DNA of 64,000 nt from Eunapius fragilis (lineage: Eukaryota; Porifera; Demospongiae; Spongillida; Spongillidae): positions 994,693 to 1,058,692 of the forward strand of contig OY811993.1 of NCBI GenBank assembly GCA_963681505.1. Direction: 5' to 3'. A program made the translations under genes and the position numbers. Under the pieces are notes generated by a model. That model was not told where the DNA came from, searched no databases, and saw nothing but the letters and a program-made list of their open reading frames with translations. Positions 11,170-24,100 of the stretch are shown here, piece by piece. Each line of letters opens with the position of its first letter. Within the stretch, counting starts at the first letter, position 1.

Positions 11170-12828
11170 TGTGCTAGAGTGGCTTTTGTTTTAGTGTTGT
11201 GCAAGTGAAATTTAAGCTTTGAGAGTTAGAATGTAAATGACTTCTTTTTAGGCTATTTTGATTAAAGATTGAAATACTCACATGGTCATTTGCCAGTCAT
11301 TCTGCATTAAAAAGTCGTTAATTGAATACTGATTGTGGTCAGAAAATATGAGTGTGTGGAGTTTTTGTAGTACATGTCATTTCGTAATCTCTGAACTGGA
11401 GGTGCATTGTACTGCTAATTGCATAAACATAAAAAGAAAAATATAAATGCAAACATTTGCATGAAATATTGTTCTAATTGAAGAACTAGCCGCACACTTA
11501 AAAATTACTGAAGCAAAATCATCAAAACCAATATACTGTTCTATCCATGTTCCATCCCATGTTCCGTCCATTGTACATCTGTAAAGAGTAATTGGTTGGC
11601 CCTGCAGCCTGTAACTGTAGATTGAATACGAGTGTGGTGGGGAACAGCTCATATTGAGGGCATGTGCTATCTACTGTTGGAGGATCCTTTTGATTGATAC
11701 AGTAAGCACAGATTCCTATAATGCTTATGACAGCTTCAAGGACGTTGGGATTACAGTGTCCAGGTAGCCATCACTTTCATTTTGGGTACTCGGGAGTATT
11801 ACATATAACTTGATGAAACTGAAGGTTATGACCACTGGGTGGATTGTGTCACCAAAGTATCTAAGGCAGCAGTCAAGACTCATGGCATACTGACGTGTTC
11901 AATACTTCAAAATTCATATATATGGTAAATTTCTTTTTTTTTTTTTTTTGTAGTTTCGTACCACATCCAGATGACCATATGACATCAAGTACACATGATG
12001 TCTTGATGCTACATTTTGGGGCTGACTGGGTACATGTGCTTTTTTTTTTGTTCTTCGTACTAGCTGGGCCGGCTCAGATCGTCAGGGCCGGATGCTTTAG
12101 GCCGATCACTTTTTATCAAAAAAAATTTTTTTGATGCGTAACACTTCGCAAAATAATTATGCTATATACGAAGATTATGCATGAAAACTTCTGGTACAAG
12201 ATCTAGACTGGTGCCCCGGTGTCACGTAGAACTGGGATCGAGAATTAGGGACCCCCCCCCGCCCCCAAATCTATATGGGGAAATGAGGACCCCCGGTCCC
12301 AAACCTACGGAGATTTGGGCCCCCCGTCCATAATTCTGCAGAAATTTTGTTGTGATTCATTAGCCTAATTGGGGCCCCCTGCATCTAAATGATTATGATA
12401 CAGCACAGGATAGACGTCATCGCTCAGAAGCGATAACGTTAACAGCATGGTACACTCCTCTCCCGTTACTAAGACTGTATCATGGTTTACAGGTTACCGA
12501 CTTACGCATGATTGAACACCTGTATATAACTTATTATTATAACGCACTCAGACCCGATAGGCTTCGATGAAGTGACCATCGTCGTGGAGTTGAGGAGAGA
12601 ATTCTTTGCCGCTTAATGACTACAATTGTATTTCCTCTGCAACTACTTCAATAACCACCGAATATGCAAGGAAAGAGAAACTATGTGACGTGACACATAG
12701 GTCGCTTTCCATGTCCGATTTCAAAAAGAAAGAGCCGGGGATATAACGCCTTGTAGAAATAGTTAACTGCCCGTCCCCATAATACACACTTGCCCCCAAT
12801 AGCAACGGTTGTCACATGACAGTCGTCG
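11170..12828. other. Intergenic stretch, no clear gene
   Basis: Contains an open minus-strand frame (11652-11377, CSPPHSYSIYSYRLQG...), which I do not trust because it has no splice or start support. Also a T-rich run at 11932-11950, C/G runs at 12248-12330 (ACCCCCCCCCCGCCCCC), and TIR-like fragments around 12420-12860. Probably transposon debris. Confidence 0.3.
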
Positions 12829-12836
12829 TGACGTCA
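12829..12836. promoter_or_regulatory. CRE-like TGACGTCA upstream of VAMP-A
   Basis: Perfect 8-bp cAMP-response-element palindrome about 235 bp before the VAMP-A split start codon. The same octamer lies about 117 bp before the VAMP-B split start. However, TGACGTCA also occurs inside MITE termini in this window (about 1400) and at 34019, so this copy may be transposon-derived. Confidence 0.3.
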
Positions 12837-13068
12837 GCCGTGCAACACCTCTATTCTACCCGGCATACAAACATTGCAATGCGATTATTGTGAGGATTAC
12901 TAATTGATTATTCCATATAATATATTGCGCCAGTGCTGATCGATTACATAATATGTTGACCTGTTGCAATACATACATGTACGGAGAATTACAATAATGA
13001 CATGAATAATTTATTTACTTCTTAATAAATTTGCAACGTGTGGGCCTGGCAAGTCGAACGCACGGAAG

Positions 13069-13313
13069 ATGTAATTTTCTCTCTAACCGGCGCGCCTAGT
13101 CCTATGTCTACCCATACCGTACGTTTTATCGCGGCCCATAGGTCGTACGGCTCTACAAACCAAGGAGTGCTTGGGAAGGTCGGACACTTGCAGGTCCAAA
13201 CGGAGGAGGTCAGTTTCTTCCCCCACCCGGTACCCTCTCAACCTTTCCTCGTGAGGTGTAGTAAGGCCGAGATATGCACGCGTCGATTTTATAATCGCAT
13301 TCGTAGCAAAACG

Positions 13314-13395
<82 letters not shown>

Positions 13396-14475
13396 ACACA
13401 CACATAGGCCATCATTTATTAGTACATCTGATCAGAGGTGACATACTATTAGAGTGTCACTATGTGCATGTATATATGTGTGTGGGTGGGTAGGGTCTGT
13501 GTTGTTCACTGTGCGCACCAATCTCCATGAAGCCATTATGCCTCTCAATAAGTGTGTCATGCATTTCAAAACATGTCACCTCAACATGTTGTTGTGGTGT
13601 GTGTATACACACATGTTTGCTAGGCTTTACCAGCAGCTGTATACACATATGCAAGCTTGCCTCTATTATTTCAGAGAGGCCTGTGTAACTAGCATTTGAT
13701 CTAACTAATTTCTGGCATAGCCCCGGATAATCCATAGCCCCAGATAATTTCAGATTTTGTGCAGAGGTATTTGTACATCCTTGTCCATCTTTGTGCAATA
13801 TCACAGGAACATCCACCATTACGGATGTGCTGCCTACCTTATAGGTGAAAGGTCTCCTGACACAGAACATTGAAAAGGTTGTTCAGAGAGGCGAAAAGTT
13901 GGACCAATTAGAGGACAGGGCAGGTGAGTTGGCATTTGGATGAACTGGGAAAGAAGGATGGGCACGTGACCATGTGTGGGGATTAATTGGAGAGACCGCT
14001 GTGCACCTACAGTGGTATAGAAGTGCTCATAGGAGGGTATTCCTCCATTGGTGCCATACTCCACATACTTATCCTTGTACCCGTTGATGCCATAGATACA
14101 CTGCCTCCGCTGTTGCCATAGATACCCTGCCTCTAACTGTTCCTGCCTCAGTATGTACTGTTCTCTCTCAGATAAACTGATGCATGATTCTGGACAGTTC
14201 CATAGTGGTGCTCGCAAGCTCAAGACCAAGTTATGGTGGCAGAGAACCAGGCTATGGGTCATCCTTATCATCATCATCATTGTCATTCTCCTTGTCATTG
14301 GTAAGATGGCCAGGGTAATCAAGGGATGTGTATGGCTTCAGAAGGTGTGTGTATGTCTGGCCGGGGGGGGAAGGGGGGGGGGGGGCTTACAGCTATGCCT
14401 CATTACTAAATATTCTTACCCTTAGGCGCTGGCATTGGTGTTCCATTGGGATTAAAATATCGCAAAAAACCCTAA
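13069..14475 (+). CDS. VAMP-A: synaptobrevin/VAMP-type R-SNARE
   Basis: Vesicle-membrane R-SNARE that would pair with Qa/Qb/Qc SNAREs in membrane fusion. Exons: AT of the start codon at 13069-13070 (donor GTAATT, the weakest call), 13142-13208, 13845-13923, 14172-14300, 14426-14475. All phases fit, giving 108 residues, the normal VAMP size. An N-terminal tail (MSYGSTNQGV) is followed by the SNARE motif with zero-layer Arg in VVQRGEKLDQL, juxtamembrane KLKTKLWWQRTRLW, an Ile-rich membrane anchor (VILIIIIIVILLVI) and a tail ending LGLKYRKKP. The WW plus basic residues before the anchor is typical of VAMPs. Closest in layout to VAMP8/VAMP2 types, but orthology is not assigned. Head-to-tail with VAMP-B and VAMP-C. 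Confidence 0.88.
13316..13405. repeat. (CA)n microsatellite in VAMP-A intron 2
   Basis: About 90 bp of nearly pure CA with a few CG interruptions, starting some 108 bp after exon 2. Confidence 0.95.
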
Positions 14476-14624
14476 TTATCAAATCTTTTCATCAGCCTGC
14501 AAGTCATGTGATTAGGTGGTGTGTACTGTGATCACCAGATCGTCCTTTTGTTGGCAGTTCATTTATCATTATTTTATTACACCTGCATTGGCATACTGCC
14601 ATCCAATAACATGCCAGCTCAGAA

Positions 14625-16485
14625 GAGGGGGCTAGGGGAGGACTACCTTGTGGGGGAGGAGGGGAGGACTACCTTGTGAGGGAGGAGTGGAGGACTACCT
14701 TGTGAGGGAGGAGGGGAGGACTACCTTGTGAGGGAGGAGGGGAGGACTACCTTGTGAGGGAGGAGGGGAGGACTACCTTGTGAGGGGCTAGGGGAGGACT
14801 ACCTTGTGAGGGGCTAGGAGGACTACCTTGTGAGGGGCTAGGGGAGAACTACCTTGTGAGGGAGGAGGGGAGGACTACCTTGTGGGGGAGGAGGGGAGGA
14901 CTACCTTGTGAGGGAGGAGGAGAGGACTACCTTGTGATGGGGAAGGGGAGGACTACCTTGTGAGGGAGGAGGGGAGGACTACCTTGTGAGGGAGGAGGGG
15001 AGGACTACCTTGTGAGGGAGGAGGGGAGGACTACCTTGTGAGGGAGGAGGGGAGGACTACCTTGTGAGGGAGGAGGGGAGGACTACCTTGTGAGGGAGGA
15101 GGGGAGGACTACCTTGTGAGGGAGGAGGGGAGGACTACCTTGTGAGGGGCTAGGGGAGGACTACCTTGTGAGGGGGCTAGGGGAGGACTACCTTGTGAGG
15201 GAGGAGGGGAGGACTACCTTGTGAGGGAGGAGGGGAGGACTACTTTGTGAGGGAGGAGGGGAGGACTACCTTGTGAGGGAGGAGGGGAGGACTACCTTGT
15301 GAGGGAGGAGGGGAGGACTACCTTGTGAGGGAGGAGGGGAGGACTACCTTGTGAGGGGCTAGGGAAGGACTACCTTGTGAGGGGGCTAGGGGAGGACTAC
15401 CTTGTGAGGGAGGAGGGGAGGACTACCTTGTGAGGGAGGAGGGGAGGACTACCTTGAGAGGGAGGAGGGGAGGACTACCTTGTGAGGGAGGAGGGGAGGA
15501 CTACCTTGTGAGGGGCTAGGGGAGGACTACCTTGTGAGGGGGCTAGGGGAGGACTACCTTGTGAGGGAGGAGGGGAGGACTACTTTGTGAGGGAGGAGGG
15601 AGGACTACCTTGTGAGGGGGGAGGGGAGGACTACCTTGTGAGGGAGGAGGGGAGGACTACCTTGGGAGGGAGGAGGGGAGGACTACCTTGTGAGGGGCTA
15701 GGGGAGGACTACCTTGTGTAGGGGCTAGGGGAGGACTACCTTGTGAGGGAGGAGGGGAGGACTACCTTGTGAGGGAGGAGGGGAGGACTACTTTGTGAGG
15801 GAGGAGGGGAGGACTACCTTGTGAGGGAGGAGGGGAGGACTACCTTGTGAGGGAGGAGGGGAGGACTACCTTGTGAGGGGCTAGGGGAGGACTACCTTGT
15901 GAGGGGGCTAGGGGAGGACTACCTTGTGAGAGAGGAGGGGAGGACTACCTTGTGAGGGAGGAGGGGAGGACTACCTTGTGAGGGGGCTAGGGGAGGACTA
16001 CCTTGTGAGGGAGGAGGGGAGGACTACTTTGTGAGGGAGGAGGGGAGGACTACCTTGTGAGGGAGGAGGGGAGGACTACCTTGTGAGGGAGGAGGGGAGG
16101 ACTACCTTGTGAGGGGCTAGGGGAGGACTACCTTGTGAGGGGGCTAGGGGAGGACTACCTTGTGAGGGAGGAGGGGAGGACTACCTTGTGAGGGAGGAGG
16201 GGAGGACTACTTTGTGAGGGAGGAGGGGAGGACTACCTTGTGAGGGGGCTAGGGGAGGACTACCTTGTGAGGGAGGAGGGGAGGACTACCTTGTGAGGGA
16301 GGAGGGGAGGACTACTTTGTGAGGGAGGAGGGGAGGACTACTTTGTGAGGGAGGAGGGGAGGACTACCTTGTGAGGGAGGAGGGGAGGACTACTTTGAGA
16401 GGGAGGAGGGGAGGACTACCTTGTGAGGGAGGAGGGGAGGACTACCTTGTGAGGGGGGAGGGGAGGACTACCTTGTGAGGAGCTC
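14625..16485. repeat. 26-bp minisatellite, about 70 copies
   Basis: Unit GGACTACCTTGTGAGGGAGG+AGGGGA (26 bp). A second variant replaces GAGGAGG with GGCTAGG; a 27-bp form has one extra G. The variants recur in blocks, so the array grew by duplicating multi-unit segments. It lies 150 bp downstream of the VAMP-A stop. Strong purine bias on the plus strand (G-rich) suggests G-quadruplex or triplex potential. Confidence 0.95.
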
Positions 16486-17496
16486 ATGTGATGCTAGCTC
16501 CTTTCACGGCAAACAAAAGGAGGAAAGTGGGCGGCTAATTCTCTAACTAGTAATTGATAAGAGCCCCAGCAAATGATGTAGAATTATGTTTTCCAGTTCA
16601 TACCTATCAGATCACGTACTTGAACATGAGACCTGTGCAGTTGAGCCATCAATGATTTTTGTAATAGGAGTATATTACATGGTCCGGAACCCAGACTAAG
16701 GGGTATAGAAAAATAAGGAGCAATTCATCTGACATCTGGATGTAGATGAAAGCCAACCTTATCAATCGTTATGGTTATTGCTCTATGTGGGGTATGATAG
16801 GTACATGTATTATCCTGATAGTGTAAATTTGCTAGGGGTGAGTATTCACCACCTACAGTTTTAATGATAATGGTTGTTTTGGAAGAACTTTTTAGCCCCT
16901 TTACACAGTTCTATACATGCTGAAGCTTTTGTTCATAAGTATATGTTTACTGTGGCAAATACCGCTAACATGCCACTAGTCTTGTCCCAGATCCACGAGT
17001 GCAGCTGCTATTACATAGGCTTTTTTTTTAAGCGGCATTGGGGGTGGTGCCCAGATTCACCTTGATCAAATCTTCTCAGTGGACGCAGCTAACTAGGATC
17101 CCCGAATACAACCATTACTAAAACTAGTCTTGCTACTTAGGCATATGCATACATCAAACCTCAACTGATAACTGGGTAAAAAAATTTTTAAACACCTATG
17201 AGATTCTCCGATTTCTTAGCAATGTCATCGTACTACCTGGTAGGGTCCATTGCCTGAGGTAAACCCTGTGTATCTTTAAGGCAATGAACCTTCCCATGTT
17301 GCTGAGGATGGGTGTTTGTAAAATATTCCTTATGACCCCCGGCCGAGGGCCGATATCGATGGTAAAGATTTTTATCTTTATGAAACAGTCCGTATAATAT
17401 GGGATAGTGTCCAGCAAAATCACCCTTCTAGATATTTTCATTTTCCATGAACTCCAAAGGGCTTCTATCAAATGTCCATACATGTACGCATCCTAA
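16486..17496. other. Intergenic, no gene seen
   Basis: Mixed-composition DNA between the minisatellite and a MITE. No exon with splice support. 17190-17480 has paired sequence (AAACACCTATG... and GGATGGGTGTTTG) hinting at an old insertion. Confidence 0.3.
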
Positions 17497-17795
17497 GGGG
17501 GCTTGTCCAAACTATATTTGGAAAAATTAGCGTCATTGTGACGTTAGGGGGGGGGGGAGGCTGTGACGTTAAGAAAAATTTTATTGTCCGCAAGTATTGT
17601 TTTATAATACGGAACATCTAGTTAGCTGCAGCGTTGACTCCAGTTGCAGCAGTTACGTCTATTCAGACTACACTGCACATTGAGTAATGTTTCATGCTAC
17701 TAATCTAACAATAACGCTATGACGCTAAGAGGGGGGTTAATATGTTAACGTCACAATGACGCTAATTTTTCCAAACATAGTTTGGACAAGCCCCC
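17497..17795. mobile_element. Harbinger-like MITE, about 50-bp TIRs, TAA target duplication
   Basis: Ends GGGGGCTTGTCCAAACTATA and (reverse complement) GGGGGCTTGTCCAAACTATG continue as inverted repeats through AATTAGCGTCATTGTGACGT. TAA flanks both sides (17494-17496, 17796-17798). A 3-bp TAA duplication with G-rich termini is characteristic of PIF/Harbinger elements. 299 bp, non-coding. Confidence 0.8.
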
Positions 17796-18047
17796 TAAAT
17801 TGGACTACATGTATCCATCACAAAGTTATTAGGCACTGAATTTATAATTAGCCATACATTTCAATGCGAGCGTTACTTTTCTTTTGCTTGTCCCGCAAAA
17901 TTTAAAAGTATCATAAGGGTGATTTGCTGTACGTACACCGTCCCATATACACATAACCGGTGCTTCCGCGCCCCGCAATGGTAGTGAAACTCACGCGTCA
18001 CAAACTACGATGACGTTATGTATCGCTATGCATGGAGGTCACGTGCG

Positions 18048-18055
18048 TGACGTCA
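18048..18055. promoter_or_regulatory. CRE-like TGACGTCA in the presumed VAMP-B promoter
   Basis: Perfect CRE palindrome about 117 bp upstream of the exon that ends in the AT of the VAMP-B start codon, inside a CpG-containing stretch. Position fits a proximal promoter element; function is inferred. Confidence 0.4.
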
Positions 18056-18170
18056 TCGCTTCCTAACAAGGCGTCGGAGTTAACATCCTGGCCCTAAAGA
18101 GACTTTGTCTTTGTTACTTCGCTTACTTGTCTTGACTGTTTCAGTATTCACCAAAGGAGCATTCGAGAAA

Positions 18171-21100
18171 ATGTAAGTAAAACCGTCAGGTGGCTAGGCG
18201 AGGGAGTTATGGGTTTTGAGCTTGTGCGCTTGGTAGCGGGCAGCACTAGCTGTTAGTGCTCGCGCTCGCGATTTACGGTTCTGTTAAAATTTCTCCCAAC
18301 ACACACACACACACACACACACACACCGCACACACACACACACACACGCACACACACACACATACCCATCATTCATTTATCTTGGCACACGCTATTATCG
18401 CGGTTACTGTAGGTCGTACGGCAGTGCTCCCGGAGGCGCCCAAGGTTCGGGGAAGGTTGGCGTGCTCAGAAATCAAGTTGACGAGGTAAAGTCCCCACGT
18501 ACCTGCTTGTAGACCCACATTTCGTGTAAAAACGCCGGCGTATACTCATTAAATAGAAGCGTGAATGAGGGTGGGGGTGGGTGAGTGAGTTTAGGTGCAG
18601 CGGGCAAACTTAACTTAGGTTACTCGTGGGAAGAATAAAATTGTCAGTGTCACATCCCGTCAAATAGCTGGTCTCTATTAAAACTCCCATGTCCTGAGGT
18701 CACCACTTGGTTTCCATAGGCACCCAGTTATTTCAAGTGATCATGCCCAGAGGGAGGGGCATACCTGTCTGAAGGTTGTGGGACTGCTTTGTGTGTGGCT
18801 CCCACCATCTTACATGGTTTGCACCTCCCACTGAACCATTTCACAGATCCTGCTTACAGGATAGCTGTGTTGTTTTGAAACAATAGCACACTGTATGTCC
18901 CACCTCTTCTGTGTGCCTCCTCCCCTTTTCCCCCACCTAGTGTTGTCAATGTCCGTTCTTAATCGGGCGTTCAATTGGACTTCAACAAACGTTTGTTCTA
19001 ACACCCTCCAACATCCGATACTAATAAAATTTCGTTTATTAATAGGATAGATTGCAGTTGTGCAGCAATACAACTATGTACGTGAAGCAATCCTGCTAAA
19101 TGGCAGACATGCTCTTCACTGATTACTATCTATTTACTCTACTGGTACCCAATTGCGAAGCCTAACAATGGTGGCTGACTGGCCTGAATTCTTTAAGGGT
19201 CAAGATATATTCTTTATCCCCCATGTGAGACCTGCGGGGCTAAATAACCATTCAAGTGTCTCCATTGTTCAACAGTAGTGGTACCCATGCATGAAGATAC
19301 ACAAAGTGTTTGCAATTACAAGAAGTAGTAGTGATGTAATCCATTCGCTGGTTTGGGGCCGAGGCTAATTGGATTTTGGATCGGACGTTGAGTTCCAACA
19401 TCCAATGTAGTGTAATAATCAGATGTTGCAAATTCCAACATCCGAAGTACCTCGAAAGTACCTCCAATTCCAACGCCCTTTCGAAGGTAGCCTGACAACA
19501 CTACCCCCACACCCTTCTGTATGCCTCCTCCCCTCTTCTCCCACCCCTTCTGTGTGCCTCCTCCCCTCTTCCCCTACCCCTTCTGTGTGCCTCCTCTTCT
19601 CCTCTCCTCCCACTGTTGACACTCATCACCACTATCCTCACCTCACATTCCACACTCATCACCACTACCCTCCTCCCTCACCTCCCACTGTTCACACTCA
19701 TCACCACTACCCTCACCTCACATTCCACACTCATCACCACTACCCTCACCTCCCACTGTTGACACTCATCACCACTACCCTCACCTCACATTCCACACTC
19801 ATCACCACTACCCTCACCTCACATTCTACACTCATCACCACTACCCTCACCTCTCACTGTTCACGCATCACACCCCTCACCTCACATTCCACACTCATCA
19901 CCACTACCTCCTCCCTCACCTCTCACTGTTCACACTCATCACCAACCCTCACCCCACATTCCACACTCATCACCGCTACCCTCACCTCCCACTGTTGACA
20001 CTCATCACCACTACCCTCACCTCACATTCCACACTCATCACTACTACCCTCACCTCTCACTGTTCACGCATCACCAACCCTCACCTCACATTCCACACTC
20101 ATCACCGCTACCTCCTCCCTCACCTCCCACTGTTCACACTCATCACCACTACCCACTGTCACCTCCACTGTTCCATGTTATAATCATATCAGACCTCTGC
20201 ATTGTGTTTGATCCTACATGTATCTGATGGGAATAAGGTAGATGCACTGACGATGAAATGCATGTATGTAGTGTGCTGGTGGTGAGGTGTGTGTGATGGA
20301 GTGTACTGGTACTGGTGGTGAGGTGTGTGATGGGAGTACTGGTGTGGTGAGGTGTGTGTGATGGAGTGTACTGGTGGTGAGGTGTGTGTGTGATGGAGTG
20401 TACTGGTGGTGAGGTGTGTGTGATGGAGTGTACTGGTGGTGAGGTGTGTGTGTGATGGGAGTGTACTGGTGGTGAGGTGTGTGTGTGTGATGGGAGTGTA
20501 CTGGTGGTGAGGTGTGTGGAGGTACAGGTGTGTGATGGGAGGTACTGGTGGTGAGGTGTATGTACTGGTGGTGAGGTGTATGTACTGGTGGTGAGGTGTG
20601 TGTACTGGGAGGGAGGTGTGTGAGATGGGAGTGTACTGTTGACCAGTGAGGTGTGTGTCATGGGAGGGTACTGTTAATAATAATGTATGTGTGACAATAT
20701 TACCCTACTCTTTTATGATCCTTTTTCAAATAGCTTTATACATAACCATGATGTAGTGCAGAGCGTATCTTATTGCATCTGCTTAAGGGTGTATGGCTTA
20801 TTGAAACCTGGTAGGTTACGTTAGACTAGTTGCAAGTCTTCACGCTGGTCTTACAACAGATTAGTGTGGAGTGAAATTTGAAGGTGTTGCGACAAGTCAG
20901 CTGTAGGCCTTAGAACAATTGTGTGGTAATGTGCGTCCAACATTTTGCTATTTAGTGTTATATGCCAGCCACCTGATGGTCATTCAAACACGACTTGGCT
21001 TGGCTAAGTCTGTAGTGAATGATTGTTGTCTTTGCCACACAATATAGAGCCTACCGGCACATCTCATATAGCCTACCAGTACATCTCATATAGCCTACCA

Positions 21101-24100
21101 GCAGAGCCTACCAGCACATCTCACAGAGCCTACCAGTACATCTCATAGAGCCTACCAGCACATCTCATATAGCCTACCAGTACATCTCATAGAGCCTACC
21201 AGCACATCTCACAGAGCCTACCAGTACATCTCATAGAGCCTACCAGCACATCTCATATAGCCTACCAGTACATCTCATAGAGCCTACCAGCACATCTCAC
21301 AGAGCCTACCAGTACATCTCATAGAGCCTACCAGCACATCTCATATAGCCTACCAGTACATCTCATAGAGCCTACCAGCACATCTCATATAGCCTACCAG
21401 CACATCTCATAGAGCCTACCAGTACATCTCATAGAGCCTACCAGCACATCTCATAGAGTCTACCAGTACATCTCATAGAGCCTACCAGCACATCTCATAG
21501 AGCCTACCAGCACATCTCATAGAGCCTACCAGTACATCTCATAGAGCCTACCAGTACATCTCATAGAGCCTACCAGCACATCTCATATAGCCTACCAGTA
21601 CATCTCATAGAGCCTACCAGCACATCTCATATAGCCTACCAGCACATCTCATAGAGCCTACCAGTACATCTCATAGAGCCTACCAGCACATCTCATAGAG
21701 TCTACCAGTACATCTCATAGAGCCTACCAGCACATCTCATAGAGTCTACCAGTACATCTCATAGAGCCTACCAGCACATCTCATAGAGCCTACCAGCACA
21801 TCTCATATAGCCTACCAGCACATCTCGTAGAGCCTACCAGTACATCTCGTATAGCCTACCAGCACATCTCATAGAGCCTACCAGCACATCTCATAGAGTC
21901 TACTAGCTCAATCTTTGTGCAAATCAAACCTTCCCTCACCTCCCCCTCCACTTTAGTGTGTAGCAATTGTGATCTCATATAATGAATTCATATTCATTTG
22001 GTTACACATGTGAGTTCCTGGTTTGGGCTTTTGCAAATATTCAACAGCTGCTATACACATATGTAAACAACAAGGGTACCCAATTCTGTAGGGATGGCTG
22101 AACAACAAGGGTACCCATTGCTATAGGGATGGCTGAACAACAAGGGTACCCAATGCTATAGGGATGGCTGAACAACAAGGGTACCCAATGCTATAGGGAT
22201 GGCTGAACAACAAGGGTACCCAATGCTATAGGGATGGCTGAACAACAAGGGTACCCAATGCTATAGGGATGGCTGAACAACAAGGGTACCCAATGCTATA
22301 GGGATGGCTGAACAACAAGGTTACCCAATGCTGTAGAGATGGCTGAACAACCAGGGTACCCAATGCTGTAGTATAGATACATTCCCACAGTCTACAATGT
22401 TGCATGCCAAACTTTATAAAGATAATATGGGACAGTGCCACTTCTCCAGTACAATCAAAAGAAAAGTAGCATTTGCATTGAAATGTATGGCTAATTAAAA
22501 ATTCAGTGCCTTATACTCTACACTGGATAGTCCATCCTTGACGAGTAATGATAATTTGATAAAGGAACTTCATACTTCACAAGAAAGACTACCCACAAGG
22601 GTGATTATGCTGGGCAGTGTCTAGTAGTTCATACCCCTCCTCCTCCACCCTCCATTGAAAACTAAAGGAACTGGCTCACGTTTATATCAACGTGTGTTTG
22701 TAACCATGAGGTGACCACTTCTGCTCACATTTTAGGTACTCCATTTTCGGTTTAGGATTTACATTTTCACTTCTGGTGCTGCCATTTTGTTGCTAGTGGT
22801 GGCTGCAATAACTGTCAAAGTCGCAATGTTGGTGGCTAGTGCATAGCTACACTACCAGCAAGCCGAGAGCATAACAGCTTTTATTTTTCCTCTAATAATT
22901 TTATAACCACTTCATAGCCTTGATGTGTGTGAGTCAGACCAAAATATGAATCTCTGTGCTCTGGCTTGATTTGGCAAGATGTGGTGGACATTGAAGGGAA
23001 GGCTGCACAGAGAGCACATATGTTTGATGCAGTGCAGTATTTGCATTTAAAACCTGTACTCTTGCACATTATTACATAACCTGGACCTTCACATTTACTT
23101 GCAAAATCAGGCATATGGTTTGTCCATTTCCCAGTCACCCTGTATTCCAAAATGGATGACATTAATATGTCTCTGGCGGCGTGTATGGCCGGATGATCAT
23201 ATTCATTGGAGTTGCACATTGCCTAGTGTGCTTGTTCTTGTATGGCTGCCTGTCACTTGGTGTCCCCATATCCTAGCCACTGTATGTAATGTCAGGGGCA
23301 AAGTTTTCAAATATGGCGTTGTGTCAACAACAGTGGAAGTAAAAGTACACACTGCATTGTACCTGCCCCGCAACCCCTTAGGTGTGCAATGACAGGTATG
23401 CAGTGATTGCACTGTCACCTGTAATTAGCAAACAGTGTGGGCCACATAAGAAGCACATATCTGTCTCTGCATGCACACAGAACTGGGAGCACCTAGTTTG
23501 GTGCACACAGAACTGGGAGCACCTAGTTTGGTGCATGGCACTTTCCAAATGCCAACCTTTGGCTTGCCAAGTATGTATCATCAGAGGGTTGTCCTGTTTT
23601 TAACCCTTTGTCCTTAGTTTTATTCAAAGTATGCAACTGATGAACAGAATTCTTGTTGGCATGCAAGGTCACATGCACCCTTCCACACACGCACACGCAC
23701 GCACATGTGTGTGTGTGTGTCTGCCTTTTAAAAAAACTTTCATTATATTTTGCATGTTTAGACATATCAGAGTGCACGTAAGGTCTAGACATTCTACCAT
23801 ATGGGCACAATACATTCATTATCTACTCTTGGCTATGATATCAGGGCCATGGCTATATTGAGGCCATGTTCATCCAGCATCTGCTTTGATGCTAACTTAA
23901 TCTGAGAACATTTGGCATTGGGGTGATACATGTAGGAACTTGGTAGGGACTTGTGTATAGTTATTTCACTGTAGTGGAATTTTTTCTGTGCAATGGGTGT
24001 GTGTGTGTACTTGTTTATAACAATAACAATGTGTTGTATTGTGTTTATGTTTACATGGTTTGGTTATTCCTGACAGTTTGTGGTGCTCTTTATTTGGAGC

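Noticed and set aside
12248-12330. C/G homopolymer runs as regulatory G-quadruplex
   Set aside because: Such runs occur at many transposon edges in this window; no gene context.
19423-19998. 191-codon His/Thr-rich frame
   Set aside because: C-rich minisatellite read through; no splice or start logic.
21045-21905. CRISPR-like regular repeat array
   Set aside because: Units are contiguous with no unique spacers, and the DNA is eukaryotic: a minisatellite.
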